Assembly (NCBI RefSeq): GCF_000422865.1
Contig: NZ_AUGW01000003.1
Coordinates: forward strand, 62,001-126,000
Length of the DNA: 64,000 bases
Direction of reading: 5' to 3'
From: Oceanospirillum maris DSM 6286
GTDB lineage: Bacteria > Pseudomonadota > Gammaproteobacteria > Pseudomonadales > Halomonadaceae
In this document: piece after piece, positions 1 through 8,718 of the stretch
How the letters are laid out: each line of letters starts with the position of its first letter
Position numbering within the stretch: position 1 is the stretch's first letter
Made by a program: the position numbers and the translations under genes
Notes under the pieces: generated by a model
What the model saw: only the letters and a program-made list of their open reading frames with translations
Database searches by the model: none
What the model was told of the DNA's origin: nothing

Positions 1-220
1 TAGGTTCCATTTTATAAACAGGACACCTTTGTTCCATTAAAATCTAACGAATTCCTGCCCTAATCATAAACGAGCCATCCATAAGAAAGGACTTATATAT
101 CACAACAGAAAACCATTAGTCCAGTTAAGTAAGGTAAAGTTCCCTTCTTGTATTTTCTACTGATAAAAAAACTAATCAAATGTATTTTATTGATAGAAAA
201 CAATGAGTAAGACTAGCGTT
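1..220. other. Non-coding left edge, AT-rich
   Basis: No convincing gene is visible here. Positions 153-168 and 185-200 form an imperfect AT-rich inverted repeat (14 of 16 positions pair). Read on the minus strand, a short ATCAA/TTGAT stem is followed by seven Ts, so this may be a weak terminator for the ATPase gene ending at 221. The evidence is weak. Confidence 0.3.
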
Positions 221-1036
221 CTAGCGTCGAACATTTTGCACAAAGGCCTCCACATACTCATCTGCAGGATTATGCAATATATGTTCCGGTGTTCCCTGCT
301 GTACCAAAATACCATCTTTTAAGATGGCGATACGGTCGCCCAGCTTGACCGCTTCATCTAAATCATGGGTGATGAAAACGATTGTTTTGCGTAACCGGCT
401 TTGCAATTGCTTTAGCTGATCCTGCATTTCGGCTCGAATCAACGGATCAAGAGCTGAGAACGCCTCGTCCATAAGCAAAATATCAGCATCGGTACACAAT
501 GCACGGGCTAGACCAACGCGCTGCTGTTGCCCACCAGAGAGCTGATTAGGATATTGTGCATCATATCCCTCCAAGCCCACTTGCTTTAGCCAGTAACGGG
601 CTTTTTCCCGACGCTTGGGTTTATCAACCTTCTGAATTTCCAGTCCATAGGCGATATTATCCAATACCGTTCGGTGCGGTAGCAAGGCAAAGCGCTGAAA
701 CACCATAGACAGGTGTTGCTGGCGAAACTGTTCTAGAGCCTTGTTTTTTAGCTGGGTAATATCGGTGCCTTTAATCCATATCTCGCCCTCAGTTGGGTCG
801 ATCAAGCGGTTAAAGTGTCGTATTAACGTGGATTTCCCAGAACCCGACAGGCCCATAATGACAAAGATCTCACCGGGTAGAATATCCAGATTGATATCCC
901 TTAGCCCTAGCGCATGTTCGTGCTCAGCTAATAAAGTGTCTTTGTGAATGCCCTGACGAACTAAAGGCATCACTTTTTGCGGTTGTTTACCGAAAACCTT
1001 AGACAGATGCTTAATGCGGATAATAGGCTCAGTCAT
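221..1036 (-). CDS. Glycine betaine/proline-type ABC transporter ATPase (ProV-like, no CBS domain)
   Basis: This is the nucleotide-binding subunit of an osmoprotectant importer; it should couple ATP hydrolysis in the cytoplasm to uptake of betaine or a related quaternary amine. Walker A GLSGSGKST is at residues 62-70, the Q-loop Gln at about 114, the signature LSGGQ at 166-170, and a Walker B ILLMDEAFSALD follows. The protein is 271 residues and stops just after the ATPase domain, so the C-terminal CBS pair common in ProV is missing. I chose the ATG at 1036 rather than a longer in-frame start because GAGGG lies 6-7 nt upstream; the start overlaps the permease stop by 8 nt, which implies translational coupling. 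Family certain, exact substrate inferred. Confidence 0.9.
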   Translation of the reverse strand: MTEPIIRIKHLSKVFGKQPQKVMPLVRQGIHKDTLLAEHEHALGLRDINLDILPGEIFVIMGLSGSGKSTLIRHFNRLIDPTEGEIWIKGTDITQLKNKALEQFRQQHLSMVFQRFALLPHRTVLDNIAYGLEIQKVDKPKRREKARYWLKQVGLEGYDAQYPNQLSGGQQQRVGLARALCTDADILLMDEAFSALDPLIRAEMQDQLKQLQSRLRKTIVFITHDLDEAVKLGDRIAILKDGILVQQGTPEHILHNPADEYVEAFVQNVRR

Positions 1037-1928
1037 GCTGCGCCCTCTGAAGATGACGCTGACTACGGTGGGCATAAGATTGGGAGATACGATCAAATAC
1101 TATCGCCAATACAACAATAGCCAAGCCATTGAGTAATCCCAAGGTAAAATACTGATTAGTGATCGACTTAAGCACCGGCTGCCCCAATCCCTTCACACCG
1201 ATCATAGAAGCCACAACCACCATCGAAAGCGCCATCATAATCGTCTGATTAATGCCAGCCATAATAGTTGGTAGCGCCAAAGGTAGCTGCACGCTGGTTA
1301 AACGTTTTAAATAACCGGCCCCAAAAGCAGTGGCGGCCTCTAACACATCTTTATCCACCAAACGTATGCCCAAATTAGTGAGGCGAATCACTGGAGGAAT
1401 CGCATAAATAATAACCGCAATAACCCCAGGAATACGACCGATCCCTAACAACATAACCACGGGAATAAGATAAACAAACGCGGGCATCGTCTGCATCACA
1501 TCCAGCGCAGGCGTTAACAAACTTTGCAGACGGTTTGAACGAGCCATCAAAATACCAACGGGAACACCAATAGCGATAGCCAGTAACGTACAGACCAGAA
1601 TAATACTCATCGTCTGCATGGTGTCTTCCCACATACCAAAGTAGCCAATAGCAAAGAAAGCAATTGCGACGCCTAAACAAAGTTTAATCGAGCGGCTAGC
1701 CAAATAACTAATCGCCGAAATCACCAAAATAACCAGCCACCAAGGCGTGGTTAACAAAAGATGCTCAAAGCCGATTAATAAAGAGAGTAGAGGATCAAAG
1801 AAACTTTCGATCTGGTCGCCATACGCACGGGAAAAATCTCGGTAGGCGCCGTCCAGTGCTTTACGGATAGCACGTAGATCTGCACGCTCCATTTCAGGGA
1901 ATTCAGAGAGCCAAAGGGCGTCAGCCAT
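1029..1928 (-). CDS. Glycine betaine/proline-type ABC transporter permease (ProW-like)
   Basis: This 299-residue inner-membrane protein is the transport channel partner of the ATPase encoded just downstream. About 60 soluble residues precede the first hydrophobic segment (about 67-85). Further segments follow, with the binding-protein-dependent permease loop around residues 195-225 (EAATAFGAGYLKRLTSVQLP), the EAA motif that docks onto the ATPase. The order of transcription is binding protein, permease, ATPase, as in proXWV-type operons, although the 147-nt gap from the binding protein is long. Substrate is inferred from family and from the adjacent choline/betaine genes. Confidence 0.9.
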   Translation of the reverse strand: MADALWLSEFPEMERADLRAIRKALDGAYRDFSRAYGDQIESFFDPLLSLLIGFEHLLLTTPWWLVILVISAISYLASRSIKLCLGVAIAFFAIGYFGMWEDTMQTMSIILVCTLLAIAIGVPVGILMARSNRLQSLLTPALDVMQTMPAFVYLIPVVMLLGIGRIPGVIAVIIYAIPPVIRLTNLGIRLVDKDVLEAATAFGAGYLKRLTSVQLPLALPTIMAGINQTIMMALSMVVVASMIGVKGLGQPVLKSITNQYFTLGLLNGLAIVVLAIVFDRISQSYAHRSQRHLQRAQHD

Positions 1929-2075
1929 GGAGCATCCTGTAGGGTCTAGGAGTAAAAAATTAAGAGAATAAGGCCGCCCACGCGGCCCTAATCATAGCGA
2001 GATAACATCATGAAATAGCGAGGCTGTTTGAACATTGCCGCTTTTTTCGAAATTAAGCGCTTTAAAGTCGATCAA

Positions 2076-3089
2076 TTAAAGGCGATCAACCGCGCGTTTT
2101 AGGTTTTCAGCCCTATCCGCTGGCAACCACTCTTGCCAAATATCAGGATAGGTGAGCATAAAATGCTCCATGGCGTATTCGCCATCAGCCTGATTATCTT
2201 CCATCCAAGCCAAAAGAGTGCTCATCTGCTGATTGGTAAAGCTGCGAGTGGCGATATATTGATAAGCAGCCGGTGCTTTCTTGGCAAAATCGGTAGTGGT
2301 AATACTATGTACTGGTGCAGCGGGGTATTGCGTCACGTGAGGACTCGTACAATCCGCTTGGGTGGTGCAGTTGCGGTAATGCTCCAAATCAACACCGGTG
2401 CCAAAATCAACCTTGACCATTGGATATTTACCCATCACCGGCGTTGGAGCCCAATAGTAGCCAAACCAAGGGGCCTTACGATCATAAGCTTTAGCCAAAG
2501 AACCCGTTAAAGCAGCACCAGAGCCGGGGTCTACCATCTCAAACCCCGCATCCTCTAAATTGAGGGCGTTAAACAAATGCCCTGCCGTAATTTGACACAC
2601 CCAACCCGCAGGGCAGCCATAAAAGGCCGAACGGTCATCATATTCTGGGTGATCAAATAAATCAGCATGTTTACGGACACCGTCAATCGTTGCAAGCTCT
2701 GGATACTGATCAACCATATATTTTGGCACCCAAAACCCCTCTTCACCGCCTTCCGATAACACCTTACCGGCATAAAGCAAGCGACCCTCTTTTACACCTT
2801 GGTCCAGCTGCGCCTTTGACGAGTTAGTCCAGAGCTCCGGCGCAATATCTGGTTCTCCTTTCTCTATCATAGAGGTACTGGTCGGCACAGAATCACCGGG
2901 CACTAATTCAGCAGTACAGCCGTAAGCATTTTGCAGAACGAACTGATCAATATGCGCCATTAACGTGGCCGTATTCCAGTTCATATCCGCGATAATAACC
3001 TTACCGCAAGACGTGTCGTCAGCGGCTTGAGCCGTAAGCGGCACGCTGAGCGCTAATGCCAGAGGAAGAGAAGTGAGCAATGCTTTCAT
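2076..3089 (-). CDS. Periplasmic glycine betaine-type substrate-binding protein (OpuAC/ProX family)
   Basis: This 337-residue protein should capture the osmolyte in the periplasm and deliver it to the adjacent permease. A signal peptide is clear (basic start, hydrophobic core, cleavage after TAQA at about residue 22). The mature protein has six cysteines (including GCPAGWVC and NCTTQADC), suggesting up to three disulfides. Aromatic residues such as those in the APWFGYYWAPTP segment resemble the cation-binding aromatic box of this family. The sequence is clearly different from the ChoX-like binding protein at 5948-6937, so the two transporters probably have different substrate preferences; which osmolyte this one prefers cannot be read from sequence. 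Confidence 0.85.
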   Translation of the reverse strand: MKALLTSLPLALALSVPLTAQAADDTSCGKVIIADMNWNTATLMAHIDQFVLQNAYGCTAELVPGDSVPTSTSMIEKGEPDIAPELWTNSSKAQLDQGVKEGRLLYAGKVLSEGGEEGFWVPKYMVDQYPELATIDGVRKHADLFDHPEYDDRSAFYGCPAGWVCQITAGHLFNALNLEDAGFEMVDPGSGAALTGSLAKAYDRKAPWFGYYWAPTPVMGKYPMVKVDFGTGVDLEHYRNCTTQADCTSPHVTQYPAAPVHSITTTDFAKKAPAAYQYIATRSFTNQQMSTLLAWMEDNQADGEYAMEHFMLTYPDIWQEWLPADRAENLKRAVDRL

Positions 3090-3215
3090 AACGGAGTCCG
3101 TTTTTTGAAGGTATGGATAAATTTTACAGACCTAAAGATTAGTGTCCAATCTAAGATAGGGTTTCATACGAAAAAATAACAAGACAGAGCTGCCACCGGT
3201 AATAAAAAAGCATTT

Positions 3216-3244
3216 TTTACCGACAGGGGATCTCGTGCTATAAC
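3216..3244 (+). promoter_or_regulatory. Candidate sigma-70 promoter of the lipoprotein gene
   Basis: TTTACC at 3216-3221 and TATAAC at 3239-3244 are separated by exactly 17 nt, and the TATAAC lies 27 nt before the ATG at 3272. Spacing and position fit a housekeeping promoter, though the -35 box matches only partly. Confidence 0.5.
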
Positions 3245-3271
3245 CTATTGAGTCAAAAGGAGATACATAAC

Positions 3272-3601
3272 ATGAATACAAAATCATTAATAAAAGTAGG
3301 TGTATTACTATCAGGGCTAGCTTTGGTGTCAGCCTGTAGCTGGGTAAAACCTGTAGAAGGTAGTGATCAAGTTGCCTTAGTAAAACAGATGAATGTAGCG
3401 GGTTGCCAAAAACTGGGGCACACGGTTTCATTTGTAAAAGACAAGGTTGCAGGCTTAACCCGTAACCAAGAAACCGTTCTTGAAGAGTTAATCACCTTAG
3501 GTAAAAACCAAGCTGTTGATATGGGTGGGGATACCATCGTCCAGACTGATGCAGCTGAAGAGGGAAAAATCGGTTTTGATATCTACAAGTGCTTGCCATA
3601 A
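3272..3601 (+). CDS. Small lipoprotein, DUF4156-like
   Basis: This 109-residue protein has a lipoprotein signal with lipobox LVSAC, so it should be lipidated at Cys22 and anchored in a membrane facing the periplasm. The remainder (one VAGCQKLG-type motif, a conserved GG-D segment and a C-terminal KC) resembles the DUF4156 family of gammaproteobacterial lipoproteins, whose function is unknown. AAAGGAG at 3256-3262 sets the ATG at 3272 as start. It lies on the plus strand, alone, between the two minus-strand betaine/choline transporter operons, with its own candidate promoter and a terminator, so it is not part of either operon. A role in osmotic stress would be speculation. Confidence 0.75.
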   Translation: MNTKSLIKVGVLLSGLALVSACSWVKPVEGSDQVALVKQMNVAGCQKLGHTVSFVKDKVAGLTRNQETVLEELITLGKNQAVDMGGDTIVQTDAAEEGKIGFDIYKCLP

Positions 3602-3643
3602 AGCAAAAGTACAAAACGAAAATACAAAATAAAAGTATAGGAC

Positions 3644-3666
3644 AAGGCGGTTACTTAACCGCCTTT
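3644..3666 (+). terminator. Hairpin terminator between convergent genes
   Basis: AAGGCGGTTA pairs with TAACCGCCTT around a 2-nt gap, followed by only a short T run on the plus strand. It sits between the lipoprotein stop (3601) and the convergent ATPase stop (3678) and could serve either. Confidence 0.6.
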
Positions 3667-3677
3667 ACCCCTAAAAA

Positions 3678-4880
3678 TCAATCCGCTACAAAGTGCTTAC
3701 CGAGTAAGGCGTAGTAAAAGTTATTATCATTGAGAACACCGGTAAACTGGCCGTCCTCCTGTAACAGCACCGGCAGGCGGCTGCTAAACCTTAGATTGAT
3801 GGCGTCACGCATACTGATATCCGGTGTGGCAATGGCGAATTGGCCTTTAACGCCGTCGCCTTCCTGCCATTCACCAACCGGCAGTATGTCATCACCTTTC
3901 CCTGCTTGCTCAACCTTGCCGTTTTGTAAACGCACCCAGTAATGGTGATTGCGGTCAATAATAATGCGGCGCTCATCATTTTTTTGTTCTGTCGTAAGCA
4001 GATCAAGGCCTGTCATTAGCGTGCGTCCACCAAGAACATTCAGCGGGTTGGTATGGGCAACAAAATCTTCGACGTAAGGGGTTTTAGGATGCAGCACAAT
4101 ATCTTCTGGCTTGTCATGCTGGATGATTTTAGCCGATTCCATAATGGCAATATGACTACCAATCTTTAGGGCCTCATCCAGATCATGACTCACAAACAGG
4201 ATGGTTTTTTTCATCTTGCGTTGCAGTTCGATCAACTCATCCTGTAGCTGAGCACGAATCAAGGGATCAAGGGCGGAAAAAGGCTCATCCATCAGCAGGA
4301 TATCGGTATCCATTGCGAAAGCGCGGGCAAGACCAACACGTTGCTGCATACCGCCGGATAGCTCATGGGGCTTGGAGTGCGCCCAATCACTTAAGCCCAC
4401 CATATCAAGCTGCTCCATCGCACTTTTCTGGCGCTCTTTTTTACCGATGCCTTTCATCTCTAAACCAAAGGCAACATTCTCTAGCACCGTCAACCAAGGC
4501 ATCAGGGCAAACTTTTGAAACACCATAGAGATACGATGGGTGCGCAGGTGCTGCAGGGTGTTTTCATCGCAATTAGCCAGATCGATAACATTATCGCCGT
4601 CACAGACCTTCAAGCTGCCACGGGTGATCGGATTCAAGCCGTTTAAGGTGCGTAAAAGACTGGATTTACCCGAGCCAGATAAGCCCATCAGTACGCAAAT
4701 CTCACCCTGTTTAACACTTAAGTTTGCATTGTGTACACCAACTACAGAGCCGGTTTGATCAATAATTTCCTGACGTGACAATCCCTTATCTAGCAGTGCT
4801 AAGGCTTGCTCTGGCTTTTCGCCAAACACCACGTCTAGATTTTTAATCTCTATCATATTTTTTTCTGTATTTGTGCTCAT
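3678..4880 (-). CDS. Choline/glycine betaine ABC transporter ATPase with CBS domain (ChoV/ProV-like)
   Basis: This 400-residue ATPase is the energy subunit of the transporter encoded with choW- and choX-like genes upstream. It has the long N-terminal helix-rich segment typical of the OpuAA/ProV group, Walker A GLSGSGKSS, signature LSGGMQQRV and Walker B ILLMDEPFSALDP. After about residue 270 there is a tail with CBS character (RDAINLRFSSRLPVL, QFTGVLNDNNF), in this family linked to osmotic sensing. The ATG at 4880 is favoured over an in-frame ATG at 4904 because GGAG lies at 4890-4893 at good spacing and the start then follows the permease stop (4894) closely. Last gene of the presumed betIBA-choXWV transcript. 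Confidence 0.9.
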   Translation of the reverse strand: MSTNTEKNMIEIKNLDVVFGEKPEQALALLDKGLSRQEIIDQTGSVVGVHNANLSVKQGEICVLMGLSGSGKSSLLRTLNGLNPITRGSLKVCDGDNVIDLANCDENTLQHLRTHRISMVFQKFALMPWLTVLENVAFGLEMKGIGKKERQKSAMEQLDMVGLSDWAHSKPHELSGGMQQRVGLARAFAMDTDILLMDEPFSALDPLIRAQLQDELIELQRKMKKTILFVSHDLDEALKIGSHIAIMESAKIIQHDKPEDIVLHPKTPYVEDFVAHTNPLNVLGGRTLMTGLDLLTTEQKNDERRIIIDRNHHYWVRLQNGKVEQAGKGDDILPVGEWQEGDGVKGQFAIATPDISMRDAINLRFSSRLPVLLQEDGQFTGVLNDNNFYYALLGKHFVAD

Positions 4881-4893
4881 GGTGTCAGGCTCC

Positions 4894-5733
4894 TTAGCGA
4901 TCACGGTTCGGTTGCTTGCACAGGCGATCTAACATAATAGCAACCAAGACAATGGCTAAGCCTGCTTCAAAACCCTGGGCGATATTAACAGTGTTAAGCG
5001 CACGAACAACGGGCTTACCTAAACCGTCAGCACCAACCAGCGCAGCGATAACCACCATCGAAAGTGACAACATAATGCACTGGGTAACGCCTGCCATAAT
5101 ATTTGGCATGGCCGCGGGCAGCTCTACTTTAAACAGTAACTTCGAGCGCGTCGCACCAAAGGCTTTTCCGGCCTCTAATAGCTCTTCAGGCACACTGCTG
5201 ATACCCAACGCGGTTAAGCGAATAGGGGCTGCAATGGCGAAAATAATGGTTGAGATTAGCCCCGGCACCACGCCTAGACCAAAAAGAATCAAAGTAGGGA
5301 TCAGGTAAACGAAGGTTGGGATGGTCTGCATCAGATCCAACACAGGCCGAATAGCAATATTGAATTTTGGATAGTGAGCCGCAAGAATACCGATCGGAAT
5401 ACCAAAGAGAACACACATAAAGGTCGCCATAAGCACCAATACTAGCGTTTCAATCATCTCTGACCAGTAGCCTAAATTGGCAATAAAGAGTAAAGAAGCG
5501 ACCACAAAAATCACTAAGCCGATGGAGCGTTGTAGCCACCAGCTCAGTATGGCAATACCGGCGATTAAAATGCCAGCGGGGGTGAAAAGTAGAATATCGG
5601 TGACACCTAGAATCAACCATTCTAAGGAAAAAGCGATAGCATCAAAAAATCCGGCGGCATTTCCAGTCAGCCAGTCAACAAAGGACTCCATCCATTGGCC
5701 CATGGGAAGCTTGTGTTCAGTGATCCAGTTCAT
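4894..5733 (-). CDS. Choline/glycine betaine ABC transporter permease (ChoW/ProW-like)
   Basis: This 279-residue integral membrane permease partners the ATPase at 3678-4880. Several hydrophobic segments are visible, plus the permease coupling loop (EAGKAFGATRSKLLFKVELP, about residues 188-207). It is shorter at the N-terminus than the paralogous permease at 1029-1928. It follows the binding protein gene after a 214-nt spacer that holds a long inverted repeat and precedes the ATPase gene by 13 nt, so permease and ATPase are probably co-translated while the binding protein is separately tuned. Confidence 0.9.
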   Translation of the reverse strand: MNWITEHKLPMGQWMESFVDWLTGNAAGFFDAIAFSLEWLILGVTDILLFTPAGILIAGIAILSWWLQRSIGLVIFVVASLLFIANLGYWSEMIETLVLVLMATFMCVLFGIPIGILAAHYPKFNIAIRPVLDLMQTIPTFVYLIPTLILFGLGVVPGLISTIIFAIAAPIRLTALGISSVPEELLEAGKAFGATRSKLLFKVELPAAMPNIMAGVTQCIMLSLSMVVIAALVGADGLGKPVVRALNTVNIAQGFEAGLAIVLVAIMLDRLCKQPNRDR

Positions 5734-5853
5734 ATCGGGTTACCCGAGTGTTGTTTACAACATACATGCGGCTGACAAAGGCAGCGAGGGATAGTTCAGA
5801 GGGTCTTACTTTAAAGCGTTACACTTTTTACGGCGTTAGACTTTCAAAATATT

Positions 5854-5925
5854 AGACCTCAAGGCTTTAAACGGAATGCCCATGATTCAGGGTGATCATT
5901 CAACAACCGTTTAAAGCCTAGGTCT
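5854..5925. repeat. Long inverted repeat in the binding protein-permease spacer
   Basis: AGACCT plus GGCTTTAAACGG (5854-5859, 5863-5874) pairs with CCGTTTAAAGCC plus AGGTCT (5907-5918, 5920-5925), an 18-bp arm broken by a small internal loop, with a 32-nt loop in which AATG/CATT can also pair. It lies 22 nt after the choX-like stop in transcription order. It has no T run, so it is more likely an mRNA-stabilising or processing hairpin than a terminator. Confidence 0.7.
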
Positions 5926-5947
5926 GCTTTTCTAAAATCTAAACCAA

Positions 5948-6937
5948 TTACAGTTTTAAGTATTGCTTAACCGCAGGCAGACCCGGTTTGCCATCCAGTG
6001 TTTTGACACCGTTTAGCCACTGTTTCAGTACCTCTGGGTTGTTACGCAACCATGCATTAGCCGCTTGCTGAGGTTTCTTACCATCGTCCAAAATCGCACC
6101 CATCACTTGGTTTTCCATGCCTAGGGAGAACTCAAGATTGGTCAGCAGCTTGCCCACATTTGGGCATTCTTGGCTGTAATTTTTACGGGTGTTGGTGTGT
6201 ACGGTTGCACCGCCAAAGTTGGGGCCAAACCAGTCATCGCCACCATCAAGGTATTCAATATCAAAATTGCTGTTCATCGGGTGTGGCTCCCAACCTAGGA
6301 AAACAACCCACTTGTCACGGCGTTCCGCCCGTTTCACTTCAGACAACATACCCGCTTCAGAGGACTCGACCAGCTTGAAGCCGTTTAGATCAAAGGCACC
6401 TTTGTCGATCATATCTTGGATAAGACGGTTACCATCATTACCCGGCTCAATACCGTAGATACGACCTCGGAATTTGCTTTTGAATTTAGCAAGATCAGCA
6501 AAAGTGCGTACGCCACCATCAAAGGCCGCCTTGTTGACCGCCAGCGTGTATTTAGCGCCGGTTAAATTGGTTTTAACGGTTTCCACCGTGCCGTTATCGC
6601 GATATTTAGCGATGTCGCCTTCCATCGTTGGCATCCAGTTACCCAGAAAAACATCCAGCTCACCAGAGGCTAAAGATGTATAGGTAACAGGTACCGATAG
6701 CAGCTGGGTTTTTGGCGTATAGCCTAAGCCTTTAACCAGTTCAGAGGTAATCGCCGTAGTAGCGGTGATATCCGTCCAGCCAACATCAGAGAAGCGGATC
6801 GTTGAACAGTCTGCAGCATGGGCACTACCAGAAAGCGCAAGGGAAAAGGCACTGGCAGAAAGGGTTGCGGTAATGGCCGCGAGCGTTTTTGCGAGTGTCT
6901 TCTTAGCTAGGGTGGGCGTTTTCGTATTAACTTTCAT
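5948..6937 (-). CDS. Periplasmic choline/betaine-binding protein (ChoX/ProX-like)
   Basis: This 329-residue binding protein belongs to the OpuAC superfamily. It has a long signal peptide ending at AHA (about residue 41), followed by ADCSTIRFSDVGWTDI, the start typical of choline-binding ChoX proteins. Two cysteines (DCST and QECPN) could form the family's disulfide. Trp and Tyr residues in GNWMPTM and FLGWEPHPM are in the positions where this family builds its aromatic cage for trimethylammonium groups. It is encoded directly after betA and before its permease and ATPase, which supports choline as substrate. Inverted repeats lie both upstream and downstream of the gene. Confidence 0.88.
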   Translation of the reverse strand: MKVNTKTPTLAKKTLAKTLAAITATLSASAFSLALSGSAHAADCSTIRFSDVGWTDITATTAITSELVKGLGYTPKTQLLSVPVTYTSLASGELDVFLGNWMPTMEGDIAKYRDNGTVETVKTNLTGAKYTLAVNKAAFDGGVRTFADLAKFKSKFRGRIYGIEPGNDGNRLIQDMIDKGAFDLNGFKLVESSEAGMLSEVKRAERRDKWVVFLGWEPHPMNSNFDIEYLDGGDDWFGPNFGGATVHTNTRKNYSQECPNVGKLLTNLEFSLGMENQVMGAILDDGKKPQQAANAWLRNNPEVLKQWLNGVKTLDGKPGLPAVKQYLKL

Positions 6938-6986
6938 TATTGCTTCCTTCTCTTATCTTTTTTTAGTCACTTAAGAATGGCCAGCA

Positions 6987-7014
6987 GGACGTTCCAGAGC
7001 TTGCCAGAACGTCC
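6987..7014. repeat. Intercistronic hairpin between betA and the choX-like gene
   Basis: GGACGTTC (6987-6994) pairs with GAACGTCC (7007-7014) across a 12-nt loop. It lies 10 nt beyond the betA stop in transcription order and is not followed directly by a T run, so it is probably an RNA-processing or stability element rather than a full terminator. Confidence 0.55.
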
Positions 7015-7023
7015 AAGAGCTTT

Positions 7024-8700
7024 TTAGCGCTGGCTGTTTTCATAGTCAGGATGAATCCAGACCGGCACATGGGCTTTAGAGAGCGGAGCCTTGTTTAGAA
7101 TCATATCTGCGGCTTTTTCCGCCACCATAATCGTCGGCGCATTCAAGTTGCCGTTGGTGATGGTTGGAAATATAGACGAGTCCACCACTCGAAGGTGCTT
7201 AATGCCCCGCACGTTACAGCCCGCATCCAGTACCGCCATAGGGTCGTTATCATGACCCATTTTGCAGGTGCAAGAGGGGTGATAGGCACTTTCTACATTG
7301 TCTCGAACCCAAGCATCAATTTGCTCATCGGTCTCAATAGCGTAACCGGGCTGAATCTCGTTACCACGGTACTTTTCCAACGATTTTTGATTCAGAATTT
7401 CTCGGGTCAAACGGATACAGGCGCGCCAATCTTCAATATCTTGTGGCTCAGAAAGATAATTGAACAGAATGCTGGGTGCTTCATAGGGATCAGCGCTTTT
7501 AATATGAATACGGCCTCGGCTAGCGGGTTTATTCGGGCCAACATGCACTTGAAAGCCGTGGCCTTTAAAGGCTGCTTGGCCGTCATAACGCATAGCGGCG
7601 GGCAGAAAGTGATACTGAATATCCGGCCATTTCAGCCCTGCACGGGAGCGGATAAAAGCACAGGATTCAAAGTGATTTGTCGCACCCAAGCCATCTTTTA
7701 ACAGAATCCAGCGGGCACCGATTAAGCCCTTGCTGATGAGGTTCAGCTTAGAGTTCAAAGAGATTGGCTCTTTACATTGGTACTGGAAATAAACTTCAAG
7801 GTGATCCTGTAGATTCTCTCCCACACCGGGAAGATCTTTAACCACCTGAACGCCTGCTTTCTCCAATATTGCTTTAGGGCCGATGCCGGAGAGTTGTAGC
7901 AACTGCGGCGAGCCAACGGAGCCTGCGGCAGAGATCACTTCCCGATAGGCATTAACGGTTTTGATTTGGCCTTTATGCTCAAACTCTACACCGGTGGCGA
8001 CAGGGTTGTGGCCTGTTGTATCGGTAGTAATCTTACGGCTGTGCACGCCGGTTAGCACCGTTAGGTTAGGGCGCTGCATGGCCCGGCGTAGATAGGCATT
8101 CGAGGTTGAACTACGGACACCGTTTTTAACCGTCATATGCATGGGGCCAAAGCCCTCTTGACGGTAACCGTTGTAATCCTCGGTATAGCTGTAACCCGCA
8201 TCAACACCAGAATCAATAAACGCCTGATATAATGGATTAAGGGACATATTATTGCCGTTACAGGTTCCTACAGGGCCGTTACCGCCACGATAATCATCCG
8301 TGCCCTTTTCCCATGTTTCGGCGCGCTGAAAGTAAGGTAGGCAGCTTTGATAGTCCCAGCCATCAGCGCCTTGCTCCGCCCATTGATCAAAATCACAGGC
8401 GTGACCCCGAACATAGACCATGCCATTGATCGAGGAGGAGCCACCAAGGGTTTTACCCCGAGGCGTGTGCAATGAACGATTGTTGACCCCAGGCTCTGGC
8501 TCGGTATGAAACTGCCAGCAAAGGCTTTCAGTGTTCATCGGGAAAGAAAGCGCCGTCGGCATCTGAATAAAAATGCTTTTGTCACTGCCGCCTTTTTCCA
8601 ATAAAAGCACGGTATGTTCGCCGCTTTCGGTCAAACGATCAGCCAGTACGCAACCGGCTGAACCTGCCCCTATAATGATGTAATCGTATTCTTGCTTCAT
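7024..8700 (-). CDS. betA: Choline dehydrogenase (BetA)
   Basis: This 558-residue GMC-family FAD oxidoreductase oxidises choline to betaine aldehyde (and can go on to betaine) at the inner membrane. The N-terminal FAD-binding motif [16 protein letters not shown], the GMC signature near residues 80-105 ([18 protein letters not shown]) and the C-terminal catalytic region with [10 protein letters not shown] and [17 protein letters not shown] are all present. The length matches E. coli BetA (556). It follows betB after only 18 nt and precedes the choline-type importer genes, the betIBA-XWV layout also known in Vibrio. Confidence 0.96.
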   Translation of the reverse strand: MKQEYDYIIIGAGSAGCVLADRLTESGEHTVLLLEKGGSDKSIFIQMPTALSFPMNTESLCWQFHTEPEPGVNNRSLHTPRGKTLGGSSSINGMVYVRGHACDFDQWAEQGADGWDYQSCLPYFQRAETWEKGTDDYRGGNGPVGTCNGNNMSLNPLYQAFIDSGVDAGYSYTEDYNGYRQEGFGPMHMTVKNGVRSSTSNAYLRRAMQRPNLTVLTGVHSRKITTDTTGHNPVATGVEFEHKGQIKTVNAYREVISAAGSVGSPQLLQLSGIGPKAILEKAGVQVVKDLPGVGENLQDHLEVYFQYQCKEPISLNSKLNLISKGLIGARWILLKDGLGATNHFESCAFIRSRAGLKWPDIQYHFLPAAMRYDGQAAFKGHGFQVHVGPNKPASRGRIHIKSADPYEAPSILFNYLSEPQDIEDWRACIRLTREILNQKSLEKYRGNEIQPGYAIETDEQIDAWVRDNVESAYHPSCTCKMGHDNDPMAVLDAGCNVRGIKHLRVVDSSIFPTITNGNLNAPTIMVAEKAADMILNKAPLSKAHVPVWIHPDYENSQR

Positions 8701-8718
8701 ATCGTTACAGATCCTGCC

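Noticed and set aside
221-1036. Treating the short ProV-like ATPase as a broken gene
   Set aside because: All ATPase motifs are intact and the stop follows a natural domain end; CBS-less members of this family exist.
7195-7701. A 168-codon open frame on the plus strand within betA
   Set aside because: It lies antisense to a strongly supported coding region, has no ribosome binding site worth noting, and its product resembles no family. Taken as a shadow frame.
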